A stretch of 64,000 nucleotides of DNA from Paracoccus methylarcula (GTDB lineage: Bacteria > Pseudomonadota > Alphaproteobacteria > Rhodobacterales > Rhodobacteraceae). Under the pieces are notes generated by a model that worked only from the letters and a program-made list of their open reading frames with translations, made no database searches and was not told the origin of the DNA. Shown here piece after piece: positions 1-9,284 of this stretch. The translations under genes were made by a program, and so were the position numbers. The stretch is taken from positions 310,001-374,000 of the forward strand of contig NZ_PXNQ02000002.1 of assembly GCF_003007735.2 (NCBI RefSeq). Reading direction: 5' to 3'. How positions within the stretch are numbered: position 1 is the first letter of the stretch; each line of letters opens with the position of its first letter.

Positions 1-1
1 A

Positions 2-775
2 AAGGGGCTGCGGATTGGCTGTGCGCCCGATACCTTCCTGGGCGGTGCCCATCAGACGGCGCGGGCCTTGCTGGATAGCGGCAGGATCGGCCGGGCAACG
101 GCGGGGAGCGCGACATTGATGCTGCCGGGGCATGAACGCTGGCACCCCAATCCCGACTTCTACTATGCCGGACCGGGCGCGGGGCCGCTCTTCGACATGG
201 GGCCGTATTACATCACCGCGATGCTGAACCTGCTGGGACCGGTCCGCCGGGTCAGCGCGCTTGCCTCGCGCGGGCGCGACCATCGGATCATCGCGCAAGG
301 CCCCCGTGCGGGCGAAAGCGTGCCTGTCGAGGCCGCCACCCATGTCGCCGGTGTCATGGAATTCGCCAATGGCGCCCTTGTGCAGATCGTCACCAGCTTC
401 GATGTCCGGGCGCATCGCCATTCTCCGCTGGAGCTCTACGGCACCGACGGCTCACTGCTGATCCCCGATCCGAACCGTTTCGACGGCGATGTGGAACTGT
501 TCGACGGTGAGTGGTGTGTGCAGGACATGAACCATGCCCATGGCGACGGCAATTATCGCGGGCTGGGCCTGGCTGACATGGCCGCGGCGATCACCGAGGG
601 GCGGCCGCACCGGGCCAATGGCGAATTGGCATTGCACGCGCTTGACGTGATCGAGTCGCTTCTCGCTTCGGCTGACAGCGGCAAGGCGGTGACGCTTTCC
701 ACAAGTTGCGAAAGGCCCGAAGCGCTCGCCCCAAGCGACCGGTTCGGGCAGATCGATTTTTCGGAGGCAAGATGA
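2..775 (+). CDS. Gfo/Idh/MocA family oxidoreductase, 5' end outside the window
   Basis: The frame is open from base 2, so the N-terminal Rossmann NAD(P)-binding part lies upstream and only about 257 C-terminal residues are seen. The visible part starts in the region typically written GCAPDTFLGGAHQTAR, common in sugar dehydrogenases of this family, and continues into the beta-sheet substrate domain with the GPLFDMGPYYITAMLNLLG stretch near residue 65. The family oxidises or reduces sugars and inositols with NAD(P). The stop overlaps the next start (ATGA at 772-775), so it is translationally coupled to the ThuA-like gene. With xylA downstream, a role in pentose or modified-sugar catabolism is likely; the exact substrate cannot be read from the sequence. 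Confidence 0.85.
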   Translation, partial: KGLRIGCAPDTFLGGAHQTARALLDSGRIGRATAGSATLMLPGHERWHPNPDFYYAGPGAGPLFDMGPYYITAMLNLLGPVRRVSALASRGRDHRIIAQGPRAGESVPVEAATHVAGVMEFANGALVQIVTSFDVRAHRHSPLELYGTDGSLLIPDPNRFDGDVELFDGEWCVQDMNHAHGDGNYRGLGLADMAAAITEGRPHRANGELALHALDVIESLLASADSGKAVTLSTSCERPEALAPSDRFGQIDFSEAR

Positions 776-1419
776 GCAACAAGACGGCACTGATCTTCTG
801 GGGCGGCTGGCAGGGCCACGAGCCCGAAGCCTGCTCCCGCATCGTCGAGGAAATGCTGGCGAATGAAGGCTTCGACGTGCGGCGCGAGGAAGGCACGAAG
901 GTACTGGCCGAGACCGATCTGGACCGGTTCGACCTGATCGTGCCGCTGGTGACACAGGTGCAGGTCGAAAAGGACGAATTGCAGAACCTGGTCGCAGCCA
1001 TCGAGGGCGGAACCGGGCTGGGCGGTTTCCACGGCGGCATGGCCGACGCCTTCCGCATGGAACCGGCCTATCAGTTCATGACCGGCGGCCAATGGGTCGC
1101 CCATCCCGGCAACATCATCGATTACCGGGTCGAGATCGTTAAACCCGATGACCCGCTGGTCGCTGGAATCGGTGATTTCGATTATCGCTCCGAGCAGTAT
1201 TTCATGCATGTCGATCCGTCGATCGAGGTTCTCGCGACCACGACATTCGATGGCGCGCACGCGCCCTGGACCAGGGGCACCGTGATGCCGGTGGTCTGGA
1301 AACATCGATACGGAGCCGCCCGGGTGTTCTATTCCTCGCTCGGCCATGTCGCCGCCGAATTCGAGGTGCCGCAGATGCGGGAAATCCTGCGCCGTGGCCT
1401 GATCTGGGCCGCGCGCTGA
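772..1419 (+). CDS. ThuA-like domain protein
   Basis: This 215-residue protein opens with [15 protein letters not shown] and contains [11 protein letters not shown] near residue 85, the glycine/histidine signatures of the ThuA family (class I glutamine amidotransferase-like fold without a proven catalytic triad). ThuA proteins are named for trehalose utilisation in rhizobia and often sit next to Gfo/Idh/MocA oxidoreductases, as here. The ATG at 772 is preferred over an upstream GTG-type extension because it forms an ATGA overlap with the preceding stop and begins exactly at the family N-terminus. It is probably a cytoplasmic enzyme or accessory protein in sugar catabolism; the reaction is unknown. 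Confidence 0.82.
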   Translation: MSNKTALIFWGGWQGHEPEACSRIVEEMLANEGFDVRREEGTKVLAETDLDRFDLIVPLVTQVQVEKDELQNLVAAIEGGTGLGGFHGGMADAFRMEPAYQFMTGGQWVAHPGNIIDYRVEIVKPDDPLVAGIGDFDYRSEQYFMHVDPSIEVLATTTFDGAHAPWTRGTVMPVVWKHRYGAARVFYSSLGHVAAEFEVPQMREILRRGLIWAAR

Positions 1420-1471
1420 CACGCGAAATACCGACCGCAAGCCGGTCGCTTCAACCATCAAAGGGATCATC

Positions 1472-2773
1472 ATGAGCAATTTCTTCAAGGACATCGCCCC
1501 CATCCGCTATGAAGGCGCGGAAACCGACAACGAATTCGCGTTTCGCCATTACGACCCGGATGAAATCGTGCTTGGCAAGCGGCTGGAGGATCACCTGCGC
1601 TTCGCGGTGGCCTATTGGCACAGCTTTGCCTGGGAAGGCGGCGATCCTTTCGGCGGGCAGACCTTCGAGCGCCCGTGGTTCGGCAACACGATGGCGGATG
1701 CGAAGCTGAAAGCAGAGGTTGCCTTCGAGCTGTTTTCGATCCTCGGCCAGCCCTTCTTCTGCTTCCATGACGCAGATGTGCGGCCCGAAGGCGCGAGCTT
1801 TGCCGAAAGCCGCCGCAATCTCGATGAAATCGCCGACATCTTCGCCGCCAGGATGGAAGAGACCGGCACCCGGTTGCTATGGGGCACGGCAAACATGTTC
1901 TCGCATCGCCGCTGGATGGCGGGTGCCGCGACCAATCCCGACCCGGACGTGTTCGCCTATGCCGCTGCATCGGTAAAGGCCTGCATGGACGTGACCCACC
2001 GCCTTGGCGGCGAGAATTACGTGCTGTGGGGTGGGCGCGAAGGCTATGAGACGCTGCTGAACACCGATCTGGGGCGTGAGGCCGAACAGGCCGGGCGCTT
2101 CCTCGCGAAGGTCGTGGAATACAAGCACAAGATCGGCTTCAAGGGCACGATCCTGATCGAGCCGAAACCGCAGGAGCCGACCAAGCATCAATATGATTAC
2201 GATGTCGGCACGATCTATGGCTTCCTGAAGCGCTTCGGGTTGGAAAACGAGGTCAAGCTGAATGTCGAGCAGGGCCATGCCATCCTTGCCGGACATTCCT
2301 TCGAGCATGAGCTTGCCCTTGCCGCGTCACTGGGCCTGCTTGGCTCGATCGACATGAACCGCAACGATTACCAGTCGGGATGGGACACCGACCAGTTCCC
2401 GAACAATGTCCCCGAGGTCGCGCTGGCCTATTACGAGGTTCTGAAGGCGGGGGGGTTCACCACCGGCGGGACGAATTACGATTCCAAGCTGCGGCGGCAA
2501 TCCCTTGATCCCGAGGATCTGGTGCTGGCGCATGTCGGCGCGATGGATGTCTGCGCGCGCGGGCTGAAAGCCGCGGCGGCCATGCTGGAGGACGGTTTCC
2601 TGGAAAAGGCGCGCAGTGAGCGTTACGCAGGTTGGGAAACACCGCAGGCGCGGGCCATGCTGGACCAGCCGCTCGACGAGATCGCGGCGCAGGTCGAGGC
2701 CGGCAATCTCGATCCGCAGCCGCGCTCCGGGCGGCAGGAGCGGCTTGAGAACCGGGTGAACCGCTTCCTGTGA
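1472..2773 (+). CDS. xylA: xylose isomerase
   Basis: The 433-residue product is full length for class II xylose isomerase, which converts D-xylose to D-xylulose in the cytoplasm using two divalent metal ions. The start region [12 protein letters not shown], the [12 protein letters not shown] block with the catalytic His near residue 100, the metal-ligand region [16 protein letters not shown] near 231 and the [18 protein letters not shown] block near 267 are all intact. The ATG at 1472 follows an AAGGGATC ribosome-binding site. It lies 52 bp after the ThuA-like gene on the same strand, and no xylulokinase is seen in the window, so the rest of the pathway is elsewhere. Confidence 0.97.
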   Translation: MSNFFKDIAPIRYEGAETDNEFAFRHYDPDEIVLGKRLEDHLRFAVAYWHSFAWEGGDPFGGQTFERPWFGNTMADAKLKAEVAFELFSILGQPFFCFHDADVRPEGASFAESRRNLDEIADIFAARMEETGTRLLWGTANMFSHRRWMAGAATNPDPDVFAYAAASVKACMDVTHRLGGENYVLWGGREGYETLLNTDLGREAEQAGRFLAKVVEYKHKIGFKGTILIEPKPQEPTKHQYDYDVGTIYGFLKRFGLENEVKLNVEQGHAILAGHSFEHELALAASLGLLGSIDMNRNDYQSGWDTDQFPNNVPEVALAYYEVLKAGGFTTGGTNYDSKLRRQSLDPEDLVLAHVGAMDVCARGLKAAAAMLEDGFLEKARSERYAGWETPQARAMLDQPLDEIAAQVEAGNLDPQPRSGRQERLENRVNRFL

Positions 2774-2807
2774 TTTCACTCATGCAAGGGCAGGGGGCTC
2801 TCGTGAT

Positions 2808-3833
2808 TCACCCCCCGCCTGCGAGAGGCTGGAAACCCTGCCGGAGCGTGCGGCGCATGACCAGCTTCGGTTCCAGCAGGATTTCCTTTGCCTCGTTCTT
2901 CTGCTCACCCGAGATCAGCCAGTTCACGCTTTCCGCCGCGATCTCCCCGATCGGTTGGGAAAAGGTGGTCAGCGCGTATCCTTCCCAACCGGCCTGGGCG
3001 ATATCGTCGAAGCCGATCAATGACAGTTCGTCCGGGATCCTGATCCCGAACCGCCAGCGTGCGACATCGATGATCCCGCAGGCCATCAGGTCCGTCGTGC
3101 AGAAGATGCCGTCGGGCCGGTCGGACCGCGCAAGCAGCGCCATCGCCAGATCCTGCCCGGTCTCGTAGGATGTGGGGCCGCGCCGTTCCTCGATGAACTC
3201 GAATCCCGCTGCCCTCGCGGCCTCGCGGAACCCGCGTTCGCGCTCGGTCAGGCTGGGGGTATCGGCGGCGGAACTGGCCAGTCCCAGCCTCCGGCATCCC
3301 GCCGCCAGCAACAATGCCGCCGCGCGACGCCCCGCCTCGGCATCGTTCAGCCGCAGCCGGAGCGAGCCCGGCCGCTCCTCGTCGCGATTGATCAGCACCA
3401 GCCGCATCCCGTTGCGCAGGCAGGTCTCGGCCAGGGAGCGCGCGGGCATCCCGGACAGGAAGATCGCCGCATCGGTGCGGTAGCTGATCGCGTGACGCAA
3501 TGCCTGCTCGACGCTGTCATCCGAGCGGTCGGTATTGATGGTCAGCGCCAGTTTCCCGGCCTGCTGCAATTTCTCGGTCAGCGCCGAAAGCAGGCAAGAG
3601 CGGTAGGGCGTGGAAAGTTCGGCGGCGATCAGGGCGACGATCCCGGTCTCGTTGCGGATCAGCCCGCTGGCCAGGCGGTTGACCTGGTAACCGAGTTGAT
3701 CGGCGGCCTGCAAAATCCGTTCCCGCGTCTTGGGCGACAGGCTTGCCCCGGGGGTGAAGCACCGCGAGACCGCCGCCCGCGAGACCCCTGCAAGCTCGGC
3801 CACATCCTTTGCGCTGACGGCCTTCTTTACCAA
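2808..3833 (-). CDS. LacI family transcriptional regulator (first copy)
   Basis: The N-terminus carries a classical LacI helix-turn-helix (VSAKDVAELAGVSRAAVSRC), followed by the hinge and a periplasmic-binding-protein-like effector domain ending near TFSQPIGEIAAESVNWL. The frame is open back to a GTG at 3854, but TTG at 3833 has a better AGGAAC site six bases upstream and gives the usual short leader before the helix-turn-helix, so 3833 is used here. The gene is divergent from the ABC transporter operon starting at 4000 and convergent with xylA. Regulation of the transporter operon, of itself, or of the xylA cluster is inferred from position. The effector is probably a sugar or sugar phosphate. 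Confidence 0.9.
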   Translation of the reverse strand: MVKKAVSAKDVAELAGVSRAAVSRCFTPGASLSPKTRERILQAADQLGYQVNRLASGLIRNETGIVALIAAELSTPYRSCLLSALTEKLQQAGKLALTINTDRSDDSVEQALRHAISYRTDAAIFLSGMPARSLAETCLRNGMRLVLINRDEERPGSLRLRLNDAEAGRRAAALLLAAGCRRLGLASSAADTPSLTERERGFREAARAAGFEFIEERRGPTSYETGQDLAMALLARSDRPDGIFCTTDLMACGIIDVARWRFGIRIPDELSLIGFDDIAQAGWEGYALTTFSQPIGEIAAESVNWLISGEQKNEAKEILLEPKLVMRRTLRQGFQPLAGGG

Positions 3834-3859
3834 TGCTTTGTTCCTATGATGCACAGCTT

Positions 3860-3961
3860 CTCATTATCATATGAGGTTCATGTTTTCCATGTATAGCAGG
3901 GATTATTCTGCTTCCTATTGACAGAATTCCGATTCGCATGAAAGCTGTAATGAACAGCTTT
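3860..3961. promoter_or_regulatory. divergent control region with two palindromes
   Basis: Two inverted repeats lie between the lacI-type gene and the transporter operon. One is CTCAT-N6-ATGAG at 3860-3875. The other is a perfect AAAGCTGT-N5-ACAGCTTT at 3941-3961. A consensus -35 hexamer TTGACA sits at 3918-3923 for rightward transcription, so the second palindrome would cover the expected -10 position. This is the geometry of a repressor operator. No convincing -10 hexamer could be picked, so the promoter itself is tentative. Confidence 0.45.
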
Positions 3962-3999
3962 GCAATAGTTGTTGTTTGGGGAAAGGGGAGGAAGAAGAA

Positions 4000-5028
4000 A
4001 TGACAATCAGAACCGCAGCCATCGCAGCCGGGGCCGTTATCGCCCTGCCGGCATGGTCCGCCGGCGCCGCCGAATTGAACCTGATCTGCTCGGCCGATGT
4101 GGTGATTTGCGAACGGCTGGTCTCGGAATTCGAGGCGTCGCATTCCGATATCGGCGTGAACATGGTCCGCCTGTCTTCGGGCGAGGCCTATGCCAAGGTC
4201 CGGGCCGAGGCGCGCAATCCGCAGACCGACCTGTGGTGGGGCGGCACCGGGGATCCGCATCTCCAGGCCGCCGCCGACGGGCTGACGGCGGAATATGAAT
4301 CGCCGATGCTGCCGGAACTGCGGGACTGGGCCGTCCAGCAAGCCGAGATCTCGGGCCATCGCACCGTCGGCGTCTATAGCGGTGCGCTTGGTTGGGGTTA
4401 CAACACCCAGATCTTCGAGAAGAAGGGGCTGGCGAAGCCTGCCTGCTGGGCCGATCTGCTGGATCCTGCCCTGAAAGGCGAGATCCAGATCGCAGATCCG
4501 AATTCCTCGGGCACCGCCTATACGACGCTGGCCACGCTGGTGCAGATCATGGGCGAGGACGAGGCGTTCGATTACCTCAAGAAACTGGATGCCAATATCT
4601 CGCAATATACCAAGTCCGGCTCCGCCCCGGTCAAGGCGGCCGCGCGGGGAGAGGCGGGGCTGGGCATCGTCTTCATGCATGACGCGGTCTCGCAAAGCGT
4701 CGAAGGCTTTCCGGTCAAGACCATCGCGCCCTGCGAGGGCACCGGCTACGAGGTCGGCTCGATGTCGCTGATCGAAGGCGCAGTGAATCCCGACGAGGCC
4801 AAGGTCTTCTACGATTGGGTTCTCGGGGTGGATGTGCAGAACGTGATGCCCGAGGCGGGCTCCTATCAGATCCCGTCGAACAAGGAGGCCGTGGCCTCCG
4901 AGCATTCCCCCGACCTGTCGCAGATCAAGCTGATCGATTACGACTTCGCCGAATACGGCTCGTCCGAGCGGCGCAAGGCGCTGCTGGCGAGATGGGATTC
5001 CGAGATCGGCGGACAGGCATCCGAGTAA
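4000..5028 (+). CDS. ABC transporter substrate-binding protein, AfuA/Fe(III)-type family
   Basis: A 342-residue periplasmic binding protein with a Sec signal peptide (MTIRTAAIAAGAVIALPAW, predicted cut after SAGA). The ATG at 4000 follows a strong GGGGAGGAAGAAG site; the frame extends to a TTG at 3976, which would only add charged residues before the signal peptide. The domain pattern (LICSADVVICERLVSEFEA, then DLWWGGTGDPHLQAA and YSGALGWGYNTQIFEKKG) belongs to the family that includes Fe(III)-binding FbpA and the sugar-phosphate-binding AfuA. No tyrosine pair typical of ferric ligands is obvious at the C-terminus. Neighbouring sugar genes and the IMPase-type phosphatase favour a phosphorylated organic substrate rather than iron, but this is inference. 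Confidence 0.85.
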   Translation: MTIRTAAIAAGAVIALPAWSAGAAELNLICSADVVICERLVSEFEASHSDIGVNMVRLSSGEAYAKVRAEARNPQTDLWWGGTGDPHLQAAADGLTAEYESPMLPELRDWAVQQAEISGHRTVGVYSGALGWGYNTQIFEKKGLAKPACWADLLDPALKGEIQIADPNSSGTAYTTLATLVQIMGEDEAFDYLKKLDANISQYTKSGSAPVKAAARGEAGLGIVFMHDAVSQSVEGFPVKTIAPCEGTGYEVGSMSLIEGAVNPDEAKVFYDWVLGVDVQNVMPEAGSYQIPSNKEAVASEHSPDLSQIKLIDYDFAEYGSSERRKALLARWDSEIGGQASE

Positions 5029-5034
5029 GACAGT

Positions 5035-5058
5035 GCCGGGATGCCACGCCATCCCGGC
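5035..5058 (+). terminator. intercistronic hairpin after the binding-protein gene
   Basis: A perfect 8-bp stem, GCCGGGAT and ATCCCGGC, encloses an 8-base loop, seven bases after the binding-protein stop. There is no T-run, so it is more likely an mRNA-stabilising or partial-termination hairpin than a full terminator. The hairpin contains the alternative ATG at 5041 of the permease frame, which supports the later start at 5092. Confidence 0.5.
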
Positions 5059-5091
5059 GGTTTCTCGGCAGGAGCCAGGACAGGTGAATCA

Positions 5092-7287
5092 ATGAATGCT
5101 GACAACCGGCGGCTGGACCGGCTTTCATGGCTTGCGCTTTTGTCGCTGCTGCTGCTGCCCTGGTACAAGATCCGGGGCGGATTCTTCGGCTTCGGCTGGA
5201 TCGGTGACGCCATCTCAGAACCCGATCTCTGGCCCGGCGCGTTCCAGGCGATCGCGGGGCGCTGGCAGCTATGGCCTGTCCTGCTGCTGCTCGTGGCGGC
5301 AACGGGCCTGCGTCTTACGCAACCCTCGGGCGGATTCCGGGGGCGCTGGCTAATCCGTATCGGCATCATGGGCCTGGTCTGGCTGGTGGCCGAGGGGCTG
5401 TCCTCGGGCATGCGCGGCTGGAACTGGAACCTGCTGGAAACCGTTTTCGGAGAGATCTCCGGCCAGCCCGCTTTCGGTGCGGGCGCGGTGGTCCTGGGGC
5501 TGTTCTTCACCTGCCTGATCTCTTTCGGCGCTGCCGAGCGCGGCGTGCTGAAGGGCGACGCCTTCGTTCTGACCTCTATCGCGGTGCTGATCCTGCTGGT
5601 CGCGGTGTTCGTCTTTTACCCGATCCTGTCGATCTTCACCGGCGCGTTCCAGGATTTCGACGGCTCGTTCACGACCGAAGGCGTCTTGCGCAATATCGAT
5701 GATTCGAAGATCTGGAGCCTTTCCTGCCTGGCCGGGGGAAGCTGCGGGGTGGCATGGCGGACGCTGTTCCTGGCGATCTGCACGGCCAGTGCCACGACCC
5801 TGCTGGGACTGGCCTTTGCCCTGGTCGCGACCCGCACCCGCTTTCGCTTCAAGAAGAGCCTTCGCCTGCTGACGGTCCTGCCGATCATCACCCCGCCTTT
5901 CGTCGTCGGCCTCGCGCTGACCATGTTGCTGGGGCGGTCCGGCACGCTGACGCAACTGATCGAGGGGGCGACGGGGTGGGAACTGGGCCGGTGGCTCTAT
6001 GGTCTCACCGGCATCTGGCTGGCGCAGGTGCTCAGCTTCACGCCGATCTCGTTTCTCGTCCTGATCGGCGTGGTCGAGGGGGTGAGTCCGTCGATGGAGG
6101 AAGCCTCGCAGACGCTGCGCGCCGGGCGCTGGCGGACATTCCGCAAGGTCTCGCTGCCGCTGATGGCGCCGGGACTGGCCAATGCCTTCCTGATCGGCTT
6201 CATCGAGAGCATGGCCGATTTCGGCAACCCGCTGGTGCTGGGCGGCTCGGGCGGCGTGCTGTCGACCGAGATCTTCTTTTCGGTCGTCGGCGCCCAGAAC
6301 GATCCGTCGCGGGCCGCCGTGCTGGCGGCGATCCTGCTGTTCTTCACCCTGTCGGCCTTTTTGGCGCAGCGGCTCTGGCTGACCGGGCGCAATTTCGCCA
6401 CCGTCGGCGGCAAGGGCGATGGCGGCACCCATGCGCTCTTGCCGGCGCGCGTTGCCTTTCCGGTGATCGGCATCGTGGCGCTCTGGAGCCTGTTCACCGT
6501 GATCGTCTACGCGATGATCCTGTTTGGCGGTTTCTTCAAGCTGTGGGGGCTGGATCACACGCTGACGCTGGACCATTACATCCGCGCCTTCGGGGTCAGC
6601 TTCGACGGCGGTTTCCGCTGGTCGGGCGTGGCCTGGAACAGTTTCTGGACCACCATGCTGATCGCGCTGATCGCGGCGCCGCTGACGGCGGCGGTGGGGC
6701 TGCTGACCGGCTGGCTGATCTCGCGGCAGCGCTTTCCCGGCAAGGCGGTGTTCGAGTTCATGCTGATGATGAGCTTTGCCATCCCCGGCACCGTCATCGG
6801 CATCAGCTATATCATGGCCTTCAACCTGCCGCCTATCCAGATGACCGGCACGGCGCTGATCCTCGTGTCCTGCTTCGTCTTCCGCAACATGCCGGTCGGC
6901 GTGCGCGGCAGCGTCGCCGCCATGGCGCAGCTCGACGGGAGCCTCGACGAGGCCTCGCTGACGCTTGGCGCGAATTCGGGCCGTACGCTCAGGCGGGTGA
7001 TCCTGCCGCTTCTGCGCCCGGCGATCATGGCCGCGCTCGTCTATAGTTTCGTGCGTGCCATCACCTCGATCTCGGCGGTGATCTTCCTCGTCTCGGCCAA
7101 GTACAACATGGCGACCGCCTATATCGTCGGGCTGGTCGAGAACGGCCAATACGGGGTGGCCATCGCCTATTCCTCGGTGCTGATCGTGGTGATGATCACC
7201 GTGATCGGCGGCTTTCAATTCCTGGTCGGAGACCGCCGCCTGCGCCGCAGGCCAACCCCGCCCGTCAACAAGGAGGCAGCAGCGTGA
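5092..7287 (+). CDS. ABC transporter permease, two fused MetI-like domains
   Basis: A 731-residue inner-membrane protein carrying two permease units in one chain, as in FbpB/AfuB-type transporters. Several N-terminal hydrophobic segments (residues about 10-170) precede the first transport domain. Two EAA-type loops that dock the ATPase are visible: EASQTLRAGRWRTFRKVSLP near residue 340 and EASLTLGANSGRTLRRVILP near 620. ATG 5092 is chosen because GGAGCCAGGA lies just upstream and the earlier ATG at 5041 falls inside a hairpin. The stop overlaps the ATPase start (GTGA at 7284-7287). It forms the membrane channel for the upstream binding protein. Confidence 0.92.
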   Translation: MNADNRRLDRLSWLALLSLLLLPWYKIRGGFFGFGWIGDAISEPDLWPGAFQAIAGRWQLWPVLLLLVAATGLRLTQPSGGFRGRWLIRIGIMGLVWLVAEGLSSGMRGWNWNLLETVFGEISGQPAFGAGAVVLGLFFTCLISFGAAERGVLKGDAFVLTSIAVLILLVAVFVFYPILSIFTGAFQDFDGSFTTEGVLRNIDDSKIWSLSCLAGGSCGVAWRTLFLAICTASATTLLGLAFALVATRTRFRFKKSLRLLTVLPIITPPFVVGLALTMLLGRSGTLTQLIEGATGWELGRWLYGLTGIWLAQVLSFTPISFLVLIGVVEGVSPSMEEASQTLRAGRWRTFRKVSLPLMAPGLANAFLIGFIESMADFGNPLVLGGSGGVLSTEIFFSVVGAQNDPSRAAVLAAILLFFTLSAFLAQRLWLTGRNFATVGGKGDGGTHALLPARVAFPVIGIVALWSLFTVIVYAMILFGGFFKLWGLDHTLTLDHYIRAFGVSFDGGFRWSGVAWNSFWTTMLIALIAAPLTAAVGLLTGWLISRQRFPGKAVFEFMLMMSFAIPGTVIGISYIMAFNLPPIQMTGTALILVSCFVFRNMPVGVRGSVAAMAQLDGSLDEASLTLGANSGRTLRRVILPLLRPAIMAALVYSFVRAITSISAVIFLVSAKYNMATAYIVGLVENGQYGVAIAYSSVLIVVMITVIGGFQFLVGDRRLRRRPTPPVNKEAAA

Positions 7288-8338
7288 GCAATCCCGAAAG
7301 AGGCGCGGTCGAGTTCCGGTCCGTGCGCAAGGATTACGGCGGCTTCACCGCCATCCCCGATCTGAACCTGCGGATCGAGCCCGGCGAACTGGTGACGCTG
7401 CTTGGCCCGTCCGGCTGCGGCAAGACCACGACATTGCGGATGCTGGCGGGGCTGGAAACACCGACAAGGGGCTCGGTTATGATCGGCGGGCAGGATGTGA
7501 CGCGCCTGCCGCCCAATCGCCGCGATGTCACGATGGTGTTCCAGAGCTATGCGCTGTTTCCGCATATGACGGTGGCGCAGAACATCGCCTATGGGCTGGA
7601 ATCGGGTGGCATGAAACCCGCGCAGGCCCGCGAGGCGGGAAATCGCGGGCTGGAACTGGTGGGCCTCGACGGCCTTGGGGACCGCCTGCCGTCCGAGCTT
7701 TCCGGCGGGCAGCAACAGCGGGTCGCAGTGGCCCGTGCGCTGGTGCTCGAGCCGCAGGTGCTGCTGCTGGACGAGCCGCTGTCCAATCTCGCGCCCGCTT
7801 GCGCCGCCGCGTCCGCACCGAGATCCGCGAGCTTCAGCAAAGGCTGGGTTTCACCGCGGTCTATGTCACCCATGACCAGGACGAGGCGCTGGCGGTTTCG
7901 GATCGCATTGTCGTCATGAAGGACGGGGAAATCGCCCAGTCCGGCACCCCGCGCGAGCTTTACGAGGCCCCCGCATCCGAGTTCATCGCGGATTTCATCG
8001 GCGAGGCGAATGTCATCGATTGCGAGATCCGCGAGGTGACAGGCGGTCTGGCCAGGATCCGCGTGGGCGGCGAGGAACTGACCCTTCCCGCCCGCGATAT
8101 CCGCCCCGGTCCCGCCCGGCTGGCCGCACGCCCCAACGCCTTCACCGTCGGCTCTGATGGCGGGGGGATCGAGGGGCATGTCGTCAGCGCGGCCTATCTG
8201 GGCGACCACATCGAATACGAGATCGACGGCCCCGCCGGACGGCTTTTCGTCATCGACGGAGACCGCACCGAGGCGATTCCACCGGGAAAGCCGGTCGGGC
8301 TGCAATTCCGGGGCGGCGGCGTGGCGCTGATCGCATGA
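7284..8338 (+). pseudogene. ABC transporter ATP-binding protein, frameshifted
   Basis: With one base restored this is a normal 351-residue ATPase. The first frame holds Walker A (GPSGCGKTT), the Q-loop (VFQSYALFPHM), the signature LSGGQQQRVAVARAL and Walker B (VLLLDEPLSNL). The frame then breaks at about 7791, where CTCGCGCCC reads in place of the expected CTCGACGCCC; a single A is missing from the D-loop aspartate codon. The following frame continues with RRRVRTEIRELQQRLG, the H-loop YVTHDQDEAL and a TOBE-like C-terminal domain. As written, the transporter has no complete motor. Because six other genes in the window show the same kind of single-base loss, a sequencing error is the likelier cause. 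Confidence 0.9.
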
Positions 8339-8361
8339 GGCAGGGAAGGGACAGGGGCAAC

Positions 8362-9186
8362 ATGATGACCGGGATCGATCTTGGCGCGCGGCTGGCGCAA
8401 ACCGAAACCATCGCGCGGCAGGCGGGCGCCCGCGCCCTCGAACATTTCCGCCGCCGGGACAGCCTTGCCATCGAGACCAAGCGCAACCTCACCGACATGG
8501 TCTCGATCGCCGATCGCGAGGTCGAGACGATGATCCGCGACGCCCTGAGCGATGCCTTTCCCGCCGATGCGATGCTGGGGGAAGAGCATGGCCATGCATC
8601 GGGAGAGTCCGGGCTGACATGGGTGATCGATCCCATCGACGGGACCGCGCCTTTCCTCAACGGATTGCCGGGCTGGTGCGTCTCCATCGGGTTGATGGAT
8701 GACAGCGGCCCCCTGCTTGGCGCGATCCATGCGCCGGTCCTGGACGAGATGTTTCTCGGTGCACGGGGTCATGGGGCATCGCTGAATGGCCGGCCGATCC
8801 ATGTGACCGAACGTTTCGACCTGTCCTCGGGACTGCTCGGCTTGGGCGGCAATGACCGTGTCCCGCCCGCTCGCCTCGGCCAGCTTCACGGCGAACTGGC
8901 CGCCGAAGGAATAGCCTGGGTGCGTTACGGCTCTGGCGCGCTGATGCTGGCCTATGTCGCCGCCGGGCGGCTGGTCGGTTATTGCGAACCCCGGATGAGC
9001 CTGTGGGACTGCCTTGCCGCCTATGCGCTGATCGAGGCCGCGGGCGGCAAGGTCCTGCCCTTTCCCCCTGCCGCGCTGCAGGGCGCGCCCTTCGGCGTCA
9101 TGGGTGCGACCGCCACGGATTATGACCGCCTCGCAGCACTGACCCGTTTCGAGGCGCCGGATTGGGAAGTCCTGGACCGCCGATGA
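8362..9186 (+). CDS. inositol monophosphatase family protein
   Basis: A roughly 274-residue Mg-dependent phosphatase of the IMPase/FBPase/CysQ fold. The diagnostic metal-binding motifs are present: GEEHG near residue 73, WVIDPIDGTAPFLNG near 90 and the C-terminal MSLWDCLAAYALIEAAGG near 212. The ORF opens at ATG 8335 with an ATGA overlap to the ATPase gene, but 8362 is preferred because a GGAAGGGACAGGGG purine stretch lies ahead of it. The family removes phosphate from inositol phosphates, sugar phosphates or 3'-phosphoadenosine phosphate. Position in a binding-protein/permease/ATPase operon suggests that it dephosphorylates the imported compound, which is an inference. Confidence 0.9.
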   Translation: MMTGIDLGARLAQTETIARQAGARALEHFRRRDSLAIETKRNLTDMVSIADREVETMIRDALSDAFPADAMLGEEHGHASGESGLTWVIDPIDGTAPFLNGLPGWCVSIGLMDDSGPLLGAIHAPVLDEMFLGARGHGASLNGRPIHVTERFDLSSGLLGLGGNDRVPPARLGQLHGELAAEGIAWVRYGSGALMLAYVAAGRLVGYCEPRMSLWDCLAAYALIEAAGGKVLPFPPAALQGAPFGVMGATATDYDRLAALTRFEAPDWEVLDRR

Positions 9187-9255
9187 GGCTTCGGCCGTGC
9201 CGGGGCCATGTGTGGAACAACGATCCGGGCATTGTTGCGGGCCGATAGTCGCGGA

Positions 9256-9278
9256 CGTTTCCGACCTTGCCGGAAACG
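9256..9278. terminator. hairpin between convergent genes
   Basis: CGTTTCCG and CGGAAACG form a perfect 8-bp stem with a 7-base loop, placed between the rightward phosphatase gene (stop 9186) and the leftward CDP-alcohol transferase gene (stop 9285). It could terminate either or both. The T-run on both sides is poor, so the call is tentative. Confidence 0.45.
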
Positions 9279-9284
9279 CCCTTC

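Noticed and set aside
5350..7218. 622-residue antisense frame across the permease gene
   Set aside because: It is composed mainly of His, Arg, Asp and Gln from the complement of a leucine-rich membrane gene. The sense strand gives a clear two-domain permease.
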